Shown here: one piece after another, positions 19,054 through 28,996 of the stretch | Position numbering within the stretch: the first letter of the stretch is position 1 | How the letters are laid out: every line of letters begins with the position of its first letter | Assembly: GCF_017309185.1 (NCBI RefSeq) | Contig: NZ_JAEKJZ010000004.1 | Span: 186,001-250,000 of the forward strand | Direction of reading: 5' to 3' | Source of the DNA: Roseibium aggregatum | GTDB taxonomy: Bacteria > Pseudomonadota > Alphaproteobacteria > Rhizobiales > Stappiaceae | Length of the DNA: 64,000 nt | Program-made: the position numbers and the translations under genes | Notes under the pieces: model-generated | The model's input: only the letters and a program-made list of their open reading frames with translations | Told to the model about the DNA's origin: nothing | Database searches by the model: none

Positions 19054-19728
19054 TCAGCCGATGGCGGGATCTGAAAGCCGCCGGGCGGCCTGTACCACGT
19101 CTTCGACTTGCGCGAGGCACTCCTGCGGCGCCTTGCCGTCGAGCCAGCCGTTGCCGGAAGCAAACCAGAGTGCGGTCTGCCAGGGCGACATGTCGCGCGG
19201 CAAGGTGTCCAGGATTTTCCTGATTGCCGGGTTCGGCTCGCCATCGGCGAACTGGAAGGCCGGGTAAAGATCAATCCCACCCTTGCGTATGCCAAAGAGC
19301 TTGCCTTCCCGCTTCCAGCGCGAGGCGGGCTCGCTCCTGTTCGCCGGTCTCAGCCCGGACTTCTCGCGCACTTCCGCGCCGGTCAGAACGGGCGTCTCGG
19401 CCAGATACTCGGCGCGCAAGGCCGCGTTGTCGAGGTCCAGCGCGCTTTCCACCTCGGCCCGGGGAAGGTCCTCGGCAAGGATTTCCAGAAGCCGGTCGAT
19501 GTTCTTTTCCTGAAGGGCCGCCGCATGGCTGGTTGCCAGCGGTCCGAGCCGCTCCAGAACCAGATCCAGAAGTGCGGCCAGCCGCCCGGTCGGAGCCCCG
19601 ACCAGCCGCCACGCACCATTCGCCTTTTCGGACGGCGCGAACGCCGCTTCGACTTTCCGCCGGATGCCCGCGGGAAGCCGTGCGATCTCGGCTTCAGTCA
19701 GGTCGATATGGGAGAGGGTGTCGGTCAT
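19054..19728 (-). CDS. MbcA/ParS/Xre-type antitoxin
   Basis: A 224-residue protein. Its C-terminal part (about 175-224) reads SPWQTALWFASGNGWLDGKAPQECL, resembling the MbcA/ParS/Xre toxin-binding domain that plugs the RES active site. The N-terminal 170 residues are longer than in typical 130-150-residue antitoxins; the segment TGAEVREKSGLRPANRSEPASRWKREG could be a DNA-recognition helix pair. It is transcribed before the RES toxin and probably autorepresses the promoter in the 250-base gap ahead of it. The assignment rests on the C-terminal motif and on position. Confidence 0.72.
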   Translation of the reverse strand: MTDTLSHIDLTEAEIARLPAGIRRKVEAAFAPSEKANGAWRLVGAPTGRLAALLDLVLERLGPLATSHAAALQEKNIDRLLEILAEDLPRAEVESALDLDNAALRAEYLAETPVLTGAEVREKSGLRPANRSEPASRWKREGKLFGIRKGGIDLYPAFQFADGEPNPAIRKILDTLPRDMSPWQTALWFASGNGWLDGKAPQECLAQVEDVVQAARRLSDPAIG

Positions 19729-19981
19729 TGGCTTTCAGGTTGACGTGAGAGTCGTGATTGAAAACAAATATAGTGGAAATCATGAAAAGACGCAACGATA
19801 GGTGAAGAGGGGCGCGCGGTGGCACGGCGTCCGCCGGTTGATGTCTTCCGGATTAAGATACCCGGGGGACATGTTTCCGGCCTCCTTCTCTGTCCATTTC
19901 CTGACGTCTCTGCGAAAATCGGAAAACCGGGCTATGATCGCCTGAGAACCTGTTTCGGACCAAGTTGGGAGGATCGGCGGC

Positions 19982-20275
19982 ATGATTACACTGGAAGACT
20001 GCCTCGGGCTTTGCGATTTGAGCGAGGAAGAGATCCTGGCGATTGCCGAACACGATCACCTTCCGGAAATCGCCGCGATCGCCAAGGGCCAGTATCTGCT
20101 CAGGAAAGAGCATGGCACGAGCACCATCTTTTCCATTGTCGTGGACGATATTCGCGACGCGCAAGCCAGGGGCGACAAGGACCATGTGGTCGCCTTGCTG
20201 CATGTGCTTCATCACTTTGTCCGGGCGCATCCCGAGGCCGCGCCGGAGGTGCACCCCTGGAGCCGAGTGGGGTGA
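19982..20275 (+). CDS. Conserved small hypothetical protein
   Basis: A 97-residue acidic, helical protein beginning MITLEDCLGLCDLSEEEILAI, with no signal peptide or membrane segment. A strong GGGAGG ribosome site lies about 10 bases before the ATG. I recall similar small proteins (EDC...L.EEEILAIAEH with VVALLHVLHHF near the end) being widespread in alphaproteobacteria, with no known function. The upstream region is shared with the divergent antitoxin gene. There is no operon partner. Confidence 0.7.
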   Translation: MITLEDCLGLCDLSEEEILAIAEHDHLPEIAAIAKGQYLLRKEHGTSTIFSIVVDDIRDAQARGDKDHVVALLHVLHHFVRAHPEAAPEVHPWSRVG

Positions 20276-20607
20276 GGCGGTGTCGGCGCCGAGGTCTCGA
20301 ACAGGTTGGCAACCTCCCGGCGGTCCGTACCTTGCAGGTTTTCCAGCAATGTTGCCCCGACCATGGAACCGGGCGCTTGTGTGAACGACCTCTTGGCCTG
20401 GAGTGAACACGTCACGGCGAACGAGGTGCTGCTTGTGGAACCTTGCACGGGAATTTGACGTGCCTCCGGCAAGCCGGACTGCGCCGCATGGACCGGTTTA
20501 GAGGCTCTTGTGCCTCCTCCGTGCCATGCGGCGGTCTGGTATAACCGAAGTGCAGAGAGCGGACAGAGGAAGGTGCTCCGGTGAGCTGTGCGTCCCTGGT
20601 CGTCCTT
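20276..20607. other. Non-coding gap, nothing recognised
   Basis: 332 bases between two convergent genes. Short open frames on both strands lack ribosome sites and family features. I see no terminator with a T-tract and no repeat. Confidence 0.5.
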
Positions 20608-21363
20608 TTAGGGAGTCAAATCGACGACTTTCGAAAAATCGAGATTCTGTGGCGTTATCCACCCCAATTCGCGCGGGCCTGTGTCTCTCGGCTCTCCCGT
20701 AAGCGGAACAGAGTTGCTTACGACAGCGACCGCAAAATCTGCCGCCCACACCGTACCCGTTCCTTTCAGGAAGAACCCGAACTGAAGGGATACGCCTTCT
20801 GGCGGCACATCCAAAACGACTTTTCGTCCGGTCAGGCCATTATCGCCGAAGAGCCATCCTTCGGGGTGGTGCCGGAGGTTGTCAAACGCCAGGGAATGCC
20901 CCGGTGACTTGTCGATCCGTGCCCATAGTGTTGCACCGTGGGAAACCCGTTCGGTTGCCAGATCGGCACGAATAGCAATCCGCTTTCCGTGATAGGGGAC
21001 CGCGGAGACAGTTTGCGCGAGCGTCCCGAACACTTGCGCTATATCGCGATAACGCGTGAAAGGGGTGCGGGTGTAGCGGATCAGCGCTGCCCTTCTGCCG
21101 GATCCGCCCACGCTTTCATCGATGCCGTAGTCGAATTCGGTTGGGTGTTCGCCAATGAAATCCCATGACGTGAGCGCTTGCACGCGGCGTGTGGTAGACG
21201 CTTTGTCCCGCTTGATGCAAGCAGCGAGGGTGTTCCAGTCCGCCAATCCAAACTGCTTGGCAATTATATTCAGGCATTCGCCATGGGTGATGTTTATATT
21301 CTTCTCGCGCAGAGAAGTTTCGAGAACCTTCGCCATACGTTTGGCGTCTCGATAGGTCTGCAT
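20608..21363 (-). CDS. Glyoxalase-related N-terminal domain fused to a jelly-roll-like domain
   Basis: A 251-residue two-part protein. Residues 1-50 (DAKRMAKVLETSLREKNINITHGECLN, then FGLADWNTLAA) match the short glyoxalase-related helical domain found at the start of many bacterial proteins. Residues about 65-235 resemble a beta-sandwich domain seen attached to regulators and enzymes (GKRIAIRADLATE, ATLWARIDK, LAFDNLRHHPEGW, VVLDVPPEGVSLQFGFFLKGTGTVWAADF). It has no signal peptide. The function is unknown; ligand binding is the usual suggestion for this architecture. It is a monocistronic gene. Confidence 0.68.
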   Translation of the reverse strand: MQTYRDAKRMAKVLETSLREKNINITHGECLNIIAKQFGLADWNTLAACIKRDKASTTRRVQALTSWDFIGEHPTEFDYGIDESVGGSGRRAALIRYTRTPFTRYRDIAQVFGTLAQTVSAVPYHGKRIAIRADLATERVSHGATLWARIDKSPGHSLAFDNLRHHPEGWLFGDNGLTGRKVVLDVPPEGVSLQFGFFLKGTGTVWAADFAVAVVSNSVPLTGEPRDTGPRELGWITPQNLDFSKVVDLTP

Positions 21364-21779
21364 TGCATTTCCCTGTGACGGGTCAATCCCGGAAGATCAG
21401 TGCTCACGTTGCTGACGGATCGACCTCTCGCAAGGAAATTGATCGCCTTTTGATGCTTTCACCATCCTGAACAGGTGTGAGCGGCCGGCAGCATCAGCCT
21501 CACTGCCACGGTGCTTGTCTGGCCGATTTCTGTCAAGCGATTCCTCGCCGCGATTTGTCGGACCGGTTTCCCGGCTGATTGGAAACGACGATCCCGAAGA
21601 CAGTTCAGCGAAGGCTTCTGGTGTTTCACGAGCCCAGCGGATGTCGTGACTGAATTTGATCCGGTGCCTGAAGGCTGAAGTCCGCTCCCGACATGCGCTT
21701 CACGCTCAAAAAAAAGGCCGCCCAACCGGACGGCCTCCTTTTTCTGATTGCCGGGAGTGCGCGGTTCACCGCTTCCCGG
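21364..21779. other. Non-coding gap holding the chemoreceptor terminator
   Basis: 416 bases without a credible gene. The part nearest 21780 contains the intrinsic terminator listed separately; the part nearest 21363 is presumably the promoter region of the glyoxalase-related gene. I cannot assign a -35/-10 pair with confidence. Confidence 0.5.
21708..21736 (-). terminator. Intrinsic terminator of the chemoreceptor gene
   Basis: Read on the minus strand, AGGCCGTCC and GGGCGGCCT form a 9-bp stem (one G-U) with a GGTT loop, followed at once by eight T. It starts 44 bases after the stop of the chemoreceptor gene. Confidence 0.9.
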
Positions 21780-23495
21780 TCAGGCAGCCTCGCTGGTGGA
21801 GTTCGCCTTGATACCTTCCAGGAAGGCGCCGACGCTGGCGCGCAGGTCGCGGGCTTCCTTGTCGAGGCTGCCGGCGGCCGTATAGACCATGTCGGCGGCT
21901 TCATTGGTGATGCCGGCCGCTTCCGAAACGCCCGCGATGTTGTCCGAGACCTGCTGAGTGCCGGCGGCGGCCTGCTGGATGTTGGAAGCGATCTCGTTGG
22001 TGGCCATGCCCTGCTGCTCGACCGCAGCGGAAATGCTGGTCGTGATCTCGTTGATCTTGTCGATGGTGGCGGTGATCGTTCCGATCGCCTCCACGGCATG
22101 GTGGGTTTCGCCCTGGATAGAGGAAATCTGCGACGAGATTTCTTCGGTTGCCTTGGACGTCTGGGTGGCCAGTTCCTTCACTTCCGCGGCAACCACCGCG
22201 AAGCCTTTGCCGGCCTCTCCGGCACGGGCTGCCTCGATGGTGGCGTTGAGGGCGAGCAGGTTGGTCTGTTCCGCGATCGCCTGAATGAGGGTCACCACCT
22301 CTCCGATCTTGGCGGCGGCTTCAGAAAGTCCCTGGATGCGCTGATTGGTGGCGGACGCCTGGGTGGCCGCCTGCGAAGCGATCTCGCTGGAAGAGGAGAC
22401 CTGGCGGCTGATCTCGGAGACCGAGGTGGCAAGCTCTTCCGCCGCCGCGGCAACCGTTTCCGTGTTTGCGGAGGCGGTCGCGGCCGCCGATGTAACGGCC
22501 TCGCTCTGGTTCGTCGTCTGCTGCGCTCCGGAATTCAGGTTGGTGGAGGCGTGCTGCAGGCTTTCCACCGATCCGGTGATCGTGTTCAAGAGACCGGAGA
22601 CCTGAACATCGAACTCCGAAGACAGGGTCTGAATATTGCGCGAGCGCTGCAGGTCGAGTTTCTGGCGTTCGCCCTGCTCCTGTTCCAGCACCCGTCGGGT
22701 GTTTTCATTGGCGACGAAGGTCTCCATGGCTTCCGCCATTTCTCCGATCTCGTCGCCGCGCTGCATGCCCTGGATCTCGACATCGGTGTCGCCGTCGGCC
22801 AGCTTTTTCATGCTCCGGGTCAGCCCCTTCAGCGGACCGGCGATGTTGCGGATGGCGGCGGCCGCGACGATCGCGGCGATCAGGCCGCCGACGGCGACAA
22901 AGCCGAACATCTTGCTGGCCTTGGACCAGAAAGCCGCCGCCACATCGTCAACATAGACGCCCGTGGCCGTTACCCAGCCCCAGGGTTCGAAAGCTTCGGA
23001 CCAGGAGGACTTCGGGAGGAGCGCGTCTTCTCCCTTGCGGGTCCACATGTAGGTCACGACCCCGCCGCCATTGCGGGCAACCTCGATAATCTCGCGGACA
23101 TGGTACTTGCCGGTCTTGTCCTTCGAGTCCCAGGCGCTCTTGCCTTCGCTTGCCTTGTTGGCGCTGACGATGCGGGTGCCGTCGTAGCTCTGGATGAAGG
23201 CATAGTTGTTGCCGTCATACTGGATGGCGCGGACCACGTTGCGTGCCCATTCCTGGGCCTCTTCCCGTGTCAATTCGCCGGAGGCTTCCAGGCCGTGGAA
23301 ATATTTCAGAACGGAATTGGTTATCTCGACAACCGTCTGTGTTTTTGCAGTGCGCTCGCCGTAAAGGATTGAGCGCAAGGACAACAGATCGTAGGTCGCA
23401 AGCGCCAGCGTGAAGACGGCGAGACTGATGACCGGGATCCAGATCTTGAAGCTGATGCGAAATTTATCGAGGAACATTCGAGTTGTCCTATTCAA
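21780..23495 (-). CDS. Methyl-accepting chemotaxis protein with Cache sensor
   Basis: A 571-residue chemoreceptor. A transmembrane helix (about 18-36) is followed by a periplasmic single-Cache domain (about 40-190; [29 protein letters not shown]), a second helix (about 190-212), a HAMP domain (about 213-270), and a cytoplasmic signalling region whose hairpin tip includes [21 protein letters not shown] and [14 protein letters not shown]. It feeds the CheA/CheW flagellar pathway. The Cache domain is of the same type as that of the kinase at 2119-3480, so both may sense organic acids. It is monocistronic with its own terminator. Confidence 0.95.
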   Translation of the reverse strand: MNRTTRMFLDKFRISFKIWIPVISLAVFTLALATYDLLSLRSILYGERTAKTQTVVEITNSVLKYFHGLEASGELTREEAQEWARNVVRAIQYDGNNYAFIQSYDGTRIVSANKASEGKSAWDSKDKTGKYHVREIIEVARNGGGVVTYMWTRKGEDALLPKSSWSEAFEPWGWVTATGVYVDDVAAAFWSKASKMFGFVAVGGLIAAIVAAAAIRNIAGPLKGLTRSMKKLADGDTDVEIQGMQRGDEIGEMAEAMETFVANENTRRVLEQEQGERQKLDLQRSRNIQTLSSEFDVQVSGLLNTITGSVESLQHASTNLNSGAQQTTNQSEAVTSAAATASANTETVAAAAEELATSVSEISRQVSSSSEIASQAATQASATNQRIQGLSEAAAKIGEVVTLIQAIAEQTNLLALNATIEAARAGEAGKGFAVVAAEVKELATQTSKATEEISSQISSIQGETHHAVEAIGTITATIDKINEITTSISAAVEQQGMATNEIASNIQQAAAGTQQVSDNIAGVSEAAGITNEAADMVYTAAGSLDKEARDLRASVGAFLEGIKANSTSEAA

Positions 23496-24032
23496 ATATC
23501 GATAATCTGTAATTGCATGATTCTATTAAATAATTCTGAATTTCAACGAGCGAAGGCCGTGTAAATGTTATGGTTTTTTACTCTCGGTTCGCGCAGGTGG
23601 AATCGCGGTTCGGTTGTCCTGATGAACCTTCGCAAGGAGCTTGCCGTGTATTGTTTCTGAATTTGCGTGCCGGTTTGCTTTTCTGTAATTTCATCTCCTC
23701 ATTCAGGGATTTCTTCGCATGTGCAATATACTTGAAACAATTTGGCACAATTGACACATACTCGTGAAAATTGCCCTCTCTAGCGTAATGGTCGCCGGGC
23801 CGGAAACGCCGCTCCCGTCCGCCTTTAACAATTTAAAGGTTGAAGGTTCGGGCGGCAGATTGTTTCATGGTCCCAAGACAACGATCCCGGAAAAATCGGG
23901 GCGCTTGAAAACCGGTCCGACCGTCTGCGGAGGAGCAGGGAAGCGGAAGGTCCGGTCGGTCGGAAAAAGATGGAGCCCTTCGCCCGCGTTCAATCGGGTG
24001 CGGGAGCGGCTCCCGAGGGGAAGAAACGACAT
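23496..24032. other. Non-coding gap between chemoreceptor and ABC/ligase operon
   Basis: 537 bases carrying the divergent promoters of the chemoreceptor and the ligase/ABC operon. The first 270 bases are markedly AT-richer than the surroundings, as promoter regions often are. I found no gene, repeat or regulatory site that I can name. Confidence 0.5.
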
Positions 24033-26018
24033 ATGGCAGGGTCAGCCAGCGCTTCACCGCGCGGGGAGGACACCTTTCCCAAAATCCTTCTGCGCAACGC
24101 GAAGGTTTTCGGGACCCGGACCGCGTTCCGGGAAAAGGATTTCGGGATCTGGCAGAGCTGGACCTGGTCCGAGGTGTGTGAGGAAATCCGTGCGTTTTCC
24201 ATCGGATTAAAGTCTTTGGGTCTTCAGGCCGGAGACAAGGTCGCCATCGTCGGGGCTAACCGGCCCAGACTTTACTGGTCGATGGTCGCCGCCCAGGCGC
24301 TCGGCGCGGTGCCGGTGCCGGTCTATGCCGACAGCGTCGCGGAGGAAATGGCCTATGTGCTCGGGCATGCGGAAGTCGCTTTCGCGGTCGTGCAGGACCA
24401 GGAGCAGGTCGACAAGCTGATCTCCATGGCCGAGGACGTGCCGAGCCTCAAGCAGATCGTTTATGACGAACCGCGCGGCCTGCGCGATTACGAACACGAG
24501 CATCTGCACGATTTCGCCTCCGTTCAGGCTGAAGGCAAGGCGCTTCTGGAAAAGACGCCGTCGCTTGCGGGCGAGTGGGAAGAGGGCTTTTCCGGGGGCA
24601 AGGGCGCCGATATCGCGGTGATGCTCTATACCTCGGGCACGACCGGACGGCCCAAGGGCGTGATGCTTTCCTTCGACAATCTGGTCGTCTCCGCTATCAA
24701 CGGCAACGTCTTCGATCGTCTCGACGAGACCGAGGAAGTGCTCGCCTATCTGCCCATGGCCTGGATCGGCGATCACGTGTTTTCGCTCGCCCAGGCGTTT
24801 ACCGCCGGATACTGCGTCAACTGCCCGGAGAGCATGGACACGATCGACACCGACCGGCGGGAGATCGCCCCGACCTACTTTTTCGCGCCGCCGCGCGTCT
24901 TCGAAACCATGCTCACCAACATCATGGTGCGCATGGAGGACGCCGGAAAGACCAAGCGGCGCATGTTCGACTATTTCATGGGCGTGGCGCGCAAGGTCGG
25001 CGAGAAGATCCTCAACGGCGAGTCCGTTTCTCTCGGTGACCGGCTGCTCTATGCGCTCGGCGAGTTCTGCGTCTACGGCCCCCTGAAAAACCGCATGGGC
25101 CTGACCCGGATGAAGGTCGGCTACACGGCAGGCGAGGCGATCGGGCCGGAAATCTTCCGCTTCTTCCGCTCGCTCGGGCTGAACCTGAAGCAGCTCTACG
25201 GCCAGACCGAGGCCAGCGTCTATATCACGCTGCAGCCGGACGGAGAGATCTTCGGCGACACGGTCGGCAAGCCGGCGCCGGATGTCGAGCTGAAGATTGC
25301 CGACAACGGCGAGGTCATGTACCGCTCGCCCGGCGTTTTCGTCGGCTATTTCAAGAACGATCAGGCGACGGCGGAAACCAAGACGCCGGACGGCTGGGTG
25401 CATACGGGCGATGCCGGCATCATCGCCGACAACGGGCACCTGAAGATCATCGACCGGGCCAAGGATGTCGGCAAGCTGACCGACGGTTCTCTGTTCGCGC
25501 CGAAATACATCGAGAACAAGCTGAAGTTCTTCCCCAACATCAAGGAGGCGGTCGCCTTCGGTCACGAGCGGGACCGGGTCGGCGTGTTCATCAACATCGA
25601 TCTGACCGCTGTCGGCTCCTGGGCGGAGCGCAACAACGTCAACTACGCCTCCTATCAGGAACTTGCCGCCAATCCGGACGTCTACAGGATGATCGAGGAA
25701 CACGTGGACCAGGTGAACCGGGATCTCGCCAACGAGCCGATGATGGCGGGCGCGCAGATCAGACGGTTCCTCGTTCTGCACAAGGAACTCGATGCCGACG
25801 ACGGCGAGCTGACGCGGACCCAGAAGGTGCGCCGTTCCTTCATCGCGGAGCGCTACGCGCCGCTGATCGAGGCACTCTACGACGGCTCGGCAACCAAACA
25901 TGTACGCACCGAAGTGACCTTCGAGGACGGCCGCAAGGGCGCGATCGAGGCGACGGTGGAAATCAGAGACATGCCTGTGCACGTGGCGGGTGAAGGTTTT
26001 CAGGAGGCCGCCGAATGA
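24033..26018 (+). CDS. AMP-forming acyl-CoA synthetase (long-chain/aromatic acid type)
   Basis: A 661-residue ANL-superfamily enzyme: P-loop YTSGTTGRPKGVM, the central motif GQTEASVY, and DGWVHTGDAGIIADNGHLKIIDRAKD. It activates a carboxylic acid to an acyl-AMP and then a CoA thioester. The start is placed at the ATG at 24033 after GAGGGG; an ATG at 23970 adds 21 residues without family similarity. It overlaps the following ABC ATPase gene by four bases (ATGA), so ligase and importer are produced together, pointing to capture of the imported acid as a CoA ester. The substrate is unknown. Confidence 0.9.
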   Translation: MAGSASASPRGEDTFPKILLRNAKVFGTRTAFREKDFGIWQSWTWSEVCEEIRAFSIGLKSLGLQAGDKVAIVGANRPRLYWSMVAAQALGAVPVPVYADSVAEEMAYVLGHAEVAFAVVQDQEQVDKLISMAEDVPSLKQIVYDEPRGLRDYEHEHLHDFASVQAEGKALLEKTPSLAGEWEEGFSGGKGADIAVMLYTSGTTGRPKGVMLSFDNLVVSAINGNVFDRLDETEEVLAYLPMAWIGDHVFSLAQAFTAGYCVNCPESMDTIDTDRREIAPTYFFAPPRVFETMLTNIMVRMEDAGKTKRRMFDYFMGVARKVGEKILNGESVSLGDRLLYALGEFCVYGPLKNRMGLTRMKVGYTAGEAIGPEIFRFFRSLGLNLKQLYGQTEASVYITLQPDGEIFGDTVGKPAPDVELKIADNGEVMYRSPGVFVGYFKNDQATAETKTPDGWVHTGDAGIIADNGHLKIIDRAKDVGKLTDGSLFAPKYIENKLKFFPNIKEAVAFGHERDRVGVFINIDLTAVGSWAERNNVNYASYQELAANPDVYRMIEEHVDQVNRDLANEPMMAGAQIRRFLVLHKELDADDGELTRTQKVRRSFIAERYAPLIEALYDGSATKHVRTEVTFEDGRKGAIEATVEIRDMPVHVAGEGFQEAAE

Positions 26019-26842
26019 ACGCTTTCGCACTCGACACGACGACCGCTCCGTCTGACGAAACGGTCAAGGCGGAGCGGGAACTTCTCCTCAGGGTCGACAA
26101 CGTTTCGCTGTCCTTCGGCGGGGTGAAGGCGATCACCAACATCTCCTTCGATATCCAGAAGGGCGAGATCCGGGCGATCATCGGGCCGAACGGCGCCGGC
26201 AAGACCTCGATGCTCAATGTCATCAACGGTTTTTACCATCCGCAGGAAGGCACGATCACCTGGCAGGGCCAGGTGCGCCGCAAGATGAAGCCCTACGAGG
26301 CGGCCAGCCAGGGGATCGCGCGCACGTTCCAGAACGTGGCGCTGTTCAAGGGCATGACCACGCTCGACAACATCATGTCCGGACGCTCCTTGAAGATGCA
26401 CCGCAACTTCTTCTGGCAGATGCTGTGGCGCGGCCCGGCGGAGAAGGAGGAAATCGAGCACCGGCGCAAGGTCGAGGACATCATCGACTTCCTGGAGATC
26501 CAGGCGATCCGCAAGACGCCGGTCGGGCGCCTGTCCTACGGCCTGCAAAAGCGGGTCGAACTCGGACGCGCGCTGGCGATGGAGCCGGACCTGCTTCTGC
26601 TCGACGAACCGATGGCGGGCATGAACCTGGAAGAAAAGGAAGACATGAGCCGGTTCATCCTGGACGTGAACCAGGAGTTCGGCACGACGATCGCGCTCAT
26701 CGAGCATGACATGGGGGTCGTGATGGATCTGTCCGACCGGGTGGTCGTGCTCGATTACGGCAAGAAGATCGCCGATGGCCCGCCGGAGGAGGTGCAGGCC
26801 AATCAGGACGTGATCGACGCGTATCTCGGCGTGAGCCACTAG
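26015..26842 (+). CDS. Branched-chain-type ABC transporter ATP-binding protein (LivG family)
   Basis: A 275-residue ATPase with Walker A GPNGAGKTSMLN, the signature region LSYGLQKRVELGRAL (a variant of LSGGQ), Walker B LLLLDEPMAGM, and the switch His in LIEHDMGVVMDL. It is one of two ATPases of the HAAT-family importer in this operon; the second is encoded at 30598. The N-terminus carries about 25 extra residues before the ABC domain. It is coupled by ATGA overlap to the acyl-CoA ligase gene. Confidence 0.93.
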   Translation: MNAFALDTTTAPSDETVKAERELLLRVDNVSLSFGGVKAITNISFDIQKGEIRAIIGPNGAGKTSMLNVINGFYHPQEGTITWQGQVRRKMKPYEAASQGIARTFQNVALFKGMTTLDNIMSGRSLKMHRNFFWQMLWRGPAEKEEIEHRRKVEDIIDFLEIQAIRKTPVGRLSYGLQKRVELGRALAMEPDLLLLDEPMAGMNLEEKEDMSRFILDVNQEFGTTIALIEHDMGVVMDLSDRVVVLDYGKKIADGPPEEVQANQDVIDAYLGVSH

Positions 26843-26855
26843 GGGGAGACAGACC

Positions 26856-27809
26856 TTGCTTTACGACATTTTCATCGACCCCTTCGTGCAGATGTACGAG
26901 ATGCCGGATTTCTTCCTGCAGGTTCTGTGGGAAGGCTTCGTGGCCGGCATTCTCTACGCGCTGATCGCGCTCGGCTTCGTGCTGATCTTCAAGGCATCCG
27001 GCGTCTTCAACTTCGCCCAGGGCATCATGGTGGTGTTTGCCGGCCTGACACTGGTCGGCCTCAACGAAAACGGCGTGCCGGCCTATCTGGCGCTGCTGCT
27101 CACGATCGCCGTCATGGGCGTGCTCGCCTATGGAGTCGAGCGCGTTGTGATGCGGCCCCTGGTCAACCAGCCGGAAATCATCCTGCTGATGGCGACCATC
27201 GGTCTGACCTATTTCCTGATCGGATTCGGCGAGTTCGTCTTCGGCGGCGAACCGAAGCAGATGATCGCCGAGCAACTCGGCCTGCCGACCGGCTCGACGG
27301 CCTTCGAGATGGGCGAACGCGGCCTGATCATCCTGCAGCATATCGATATCGCCGCGGCGGTGATCGCCGTGGTCATGGTCGCGGCGCTTGGCGTCTTCTT
27401 CAACAAGACCCGGATCGGCCGGGCGCTCCGGGCGGTGGCGGACGACCACCAGGCGGCCCTTTCCGTCGGGATCTCGCTCAACCAGATCTGGGCCATCGTC
27501 TGGTTCGCTGCCGGTCTGGTGGCGCTGGCGACGGGCATCATGTGGGGCGCGCGCTCCGACGTGTCCTTCGCGCTGGAAATCGTCGCCTTCAAGGCGCTGC
27601 CTGTGCTGATCCTGGGCGGGTTCACCTCGATCCCCGGCGCCATTGTCGGCGGCCTGATCATCGGCTTCGGCGAGAAGATCGGCGAGCTTTACTGGGGCGG
27701 TCTGGTCGGCGGCGGGATCGAATCCTGGCTCGCCTATATCATCGCCCTGATTTTCCTTCTGTTCCGGCCGCAAGGCCTCTTCGGCGAACGCATCATCGAG
27801 AGAATTTAA
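26856..27809 (+). CDS. Branched-chain-type ABC transporter permease (LivH family)
   Basis: A 317-residue inner-membrane permease with about eight hydrophobic segments and the LivH landmarks GILYALIALGFVLIFKASGVFNFAQG and LGGFTSIPGAIVGGLIIG. The start appears to be TTG at 26856, because a GGGGGAGA ribosome site lies about seven bases upstream and the domain begins there; the first in-frame ATG (26892) would trim 12 residues. It follows the ATPase gene by 13 bases and precedes the second permease by 4. Confidence 0.92.
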   Translation: MLYDIFIDPFVQMYEMPDFFLQVLWEGFVAGILYALIALGFVLIFKASGVFNFAQGIMVVFAGLTLVGLNENGVPAYLALLLTIAVMGVLAYGVERVVMRPLVNQPEIILLMATIGLTYFLIGFGEFVFGGEPKQMIAEQLGLPTGSTAFEMGERGLIILQHIDIAAAVIAVVMVAALGVFFNKTRIGRALRAVADDHQAALSVGISLNQIWAIVWFAAGLVALATGIMWGARSDVSFALEIVAFKALPVLILGGFTSIPGAIVGGLIIGFGEKIGELYWGGLVGGGIESWLAYIIALIFLLFRPQGLFGERIIERI

Positions 27810-27813
27810 GAGC

Positions 27814-28890
27814 ATGTTTTATCGCGAAGCTGGCCAATTCAAGACAAGCTACAAGGCGGATCAGGCGCTTCTGCCGATCCTGCAGGACCGGATCGGCCTT
27901 GCGGTCATCCTTCTGACCGCCTTTGTCCTCATTCCCGTCTTTGCCAACGACTTCTTCCTGACCTCGATCATGATCCCGTTCCTGGTATTCGCGCTGGCGG
28001 CGATCGGGCTGAACGTGCTGACGGGGTTCTGCGGGCAGCTGTCCCTCGGCACGGGGGCCTTCATGGGGGTGGGCGCCTATGCGGCCTACAAGCTCACCTC
28101 CATCTTTCCGGACGCCAACGTGATCCTGATGGTGCTGCTGTCGGGCGTGTTCTCCGCCGCCATCGGCGCGGTCTTCGGCCTGCCGAGCCTGCGCATCAAG
28201 GGGCTTTACCTGGCTGTGACCACGCTGGCGGCGCAGTTCTTCCTGGAATGGTGCTTCATCCGCATTCCCTGGCTCTATAACTACAACGCCTCGGGCGCGA
28301 TCGAGATCCCGCGCCGGGAGGTCTTCGGAGTGATCGTCTCCGGCGCGGAAGCAACCCCGATCGCCCGTTATTTCGTGGTGCTGTCGATCACCGCCGGGAT
28401 CGCCTATCTGATGGCGAATGTGCTCAGGGGCCGGATCGGCCGGTCGTGGATGATGATCCGCGACATGGATATCGCCGCCGAACTGATGGGCATCCGGCCG
28501 CTCCAGACCAAGCTCATGGCCTTTGCCGTGTCGTCCTTCATCTGCGGCGTCGCCGGCGCGATGATGGTGTTCTTCTGGCTGAACGCCGCCGAGCCTTCGT
28601 CCTATTCGATCCGCCTGTCGTTCCAGATCCTGTTCATGGTGATCCTGGGCGGGCTCGGCAGTCTGGCCGGTTCCTTCCTGGGGGCAGCTTTCATCTGGAT
28701 CCTGCCCGTCATCCTGAAATTCGTTCCCGGTCTGATGGGGATCGACATGGCTGCCGAAACCGTGGAGCACGCGACCTTCATGATCGTCGGCGCACTGATT
28801 ATTTTCTTCCTGATCGTCGAGCCGCACGGTTTCGCAAGGCTCTGGCAGATCGGGAAGCAGAAACTCAGGGTCTGGCCGTTCCCCTACTAG
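27814..28890 (+). CDS. Branched-chain-type ABC transporter permease (LivM family)
   Basis: A 358-residue inner-membrane permease, the partner of the LivH-like subunit. Family landmarks are AAIGLNVLTGFCGQLSLGTGAFMGVGAYAA (in the first third), PSLRIKGLYLAVTTLAAQF, and FMVILGGLGSLAGSFLGAAF. The ATG follows the previous stop by only four bases, so expression is coupled. The two permeases would form the channel for the binding protein encoded next. Confidence 0.93.
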   Translation: MFYREAGQFKTSYKADQALLPILQDRIGLAVILLTAFVLIPVFANDFFLTSIMIPFLVFALAAIGLNVLTGFCGQLSLGTGAFMGVGAYAAYKLTSIFPDANVILMVLLSGVFSAAIGAVFGLPSLRIKGLYLAVTTLAAQFFLEWCFIRIPWLYNYNASGAIEIPRREVFGVIVSGAEATPIARYFVVLSITAGIAYLMANVLRGRIGRSWMMIRDMDIAAELMGIRPLQTKLMAFAVSSFICGVAGAMMVFFWLNAAEPSSYSIRLSFQILFMVILGGLGSLAGSFLGAAFIWILPVILKFVPGLMGIDMAAETVEHATFMIVGALIIFFLIVEPHGFARLWQIGKQKLRVWPFPY

Positions 28891-28996
28891 GAACGGACAG
28901 CCTCGTCCTATGCCATCCGGACTGGACCGATCCGGGGAGGAATGGCGCAACAGGTCTGTCGGTGCCGGATGGTCCGGCCCGTATGGGAGGAAAAAT

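Noticed and set aside
21693..23372. Long open frame on the plus strand inside the chemoreceptor, Gly/Asp-rich
   Set aside because: The repetitive look comes from the complementary strand of the Ala/Ser/Glu-rich signalling coiled coil.
23740..23765. Possible sigma-54 promoter (TGGCAC...) before the ligase operon
   Set aside because: TGGCACAATTGACA lacks the TTGCA element at the required spacing.
24207..26030. Long open frame on the minus strand inside the acyl-CoA ligase
   Set aside because: It has no motifs and no ribosome site; the opposite strand encodes all the adenylate-forming motifs.
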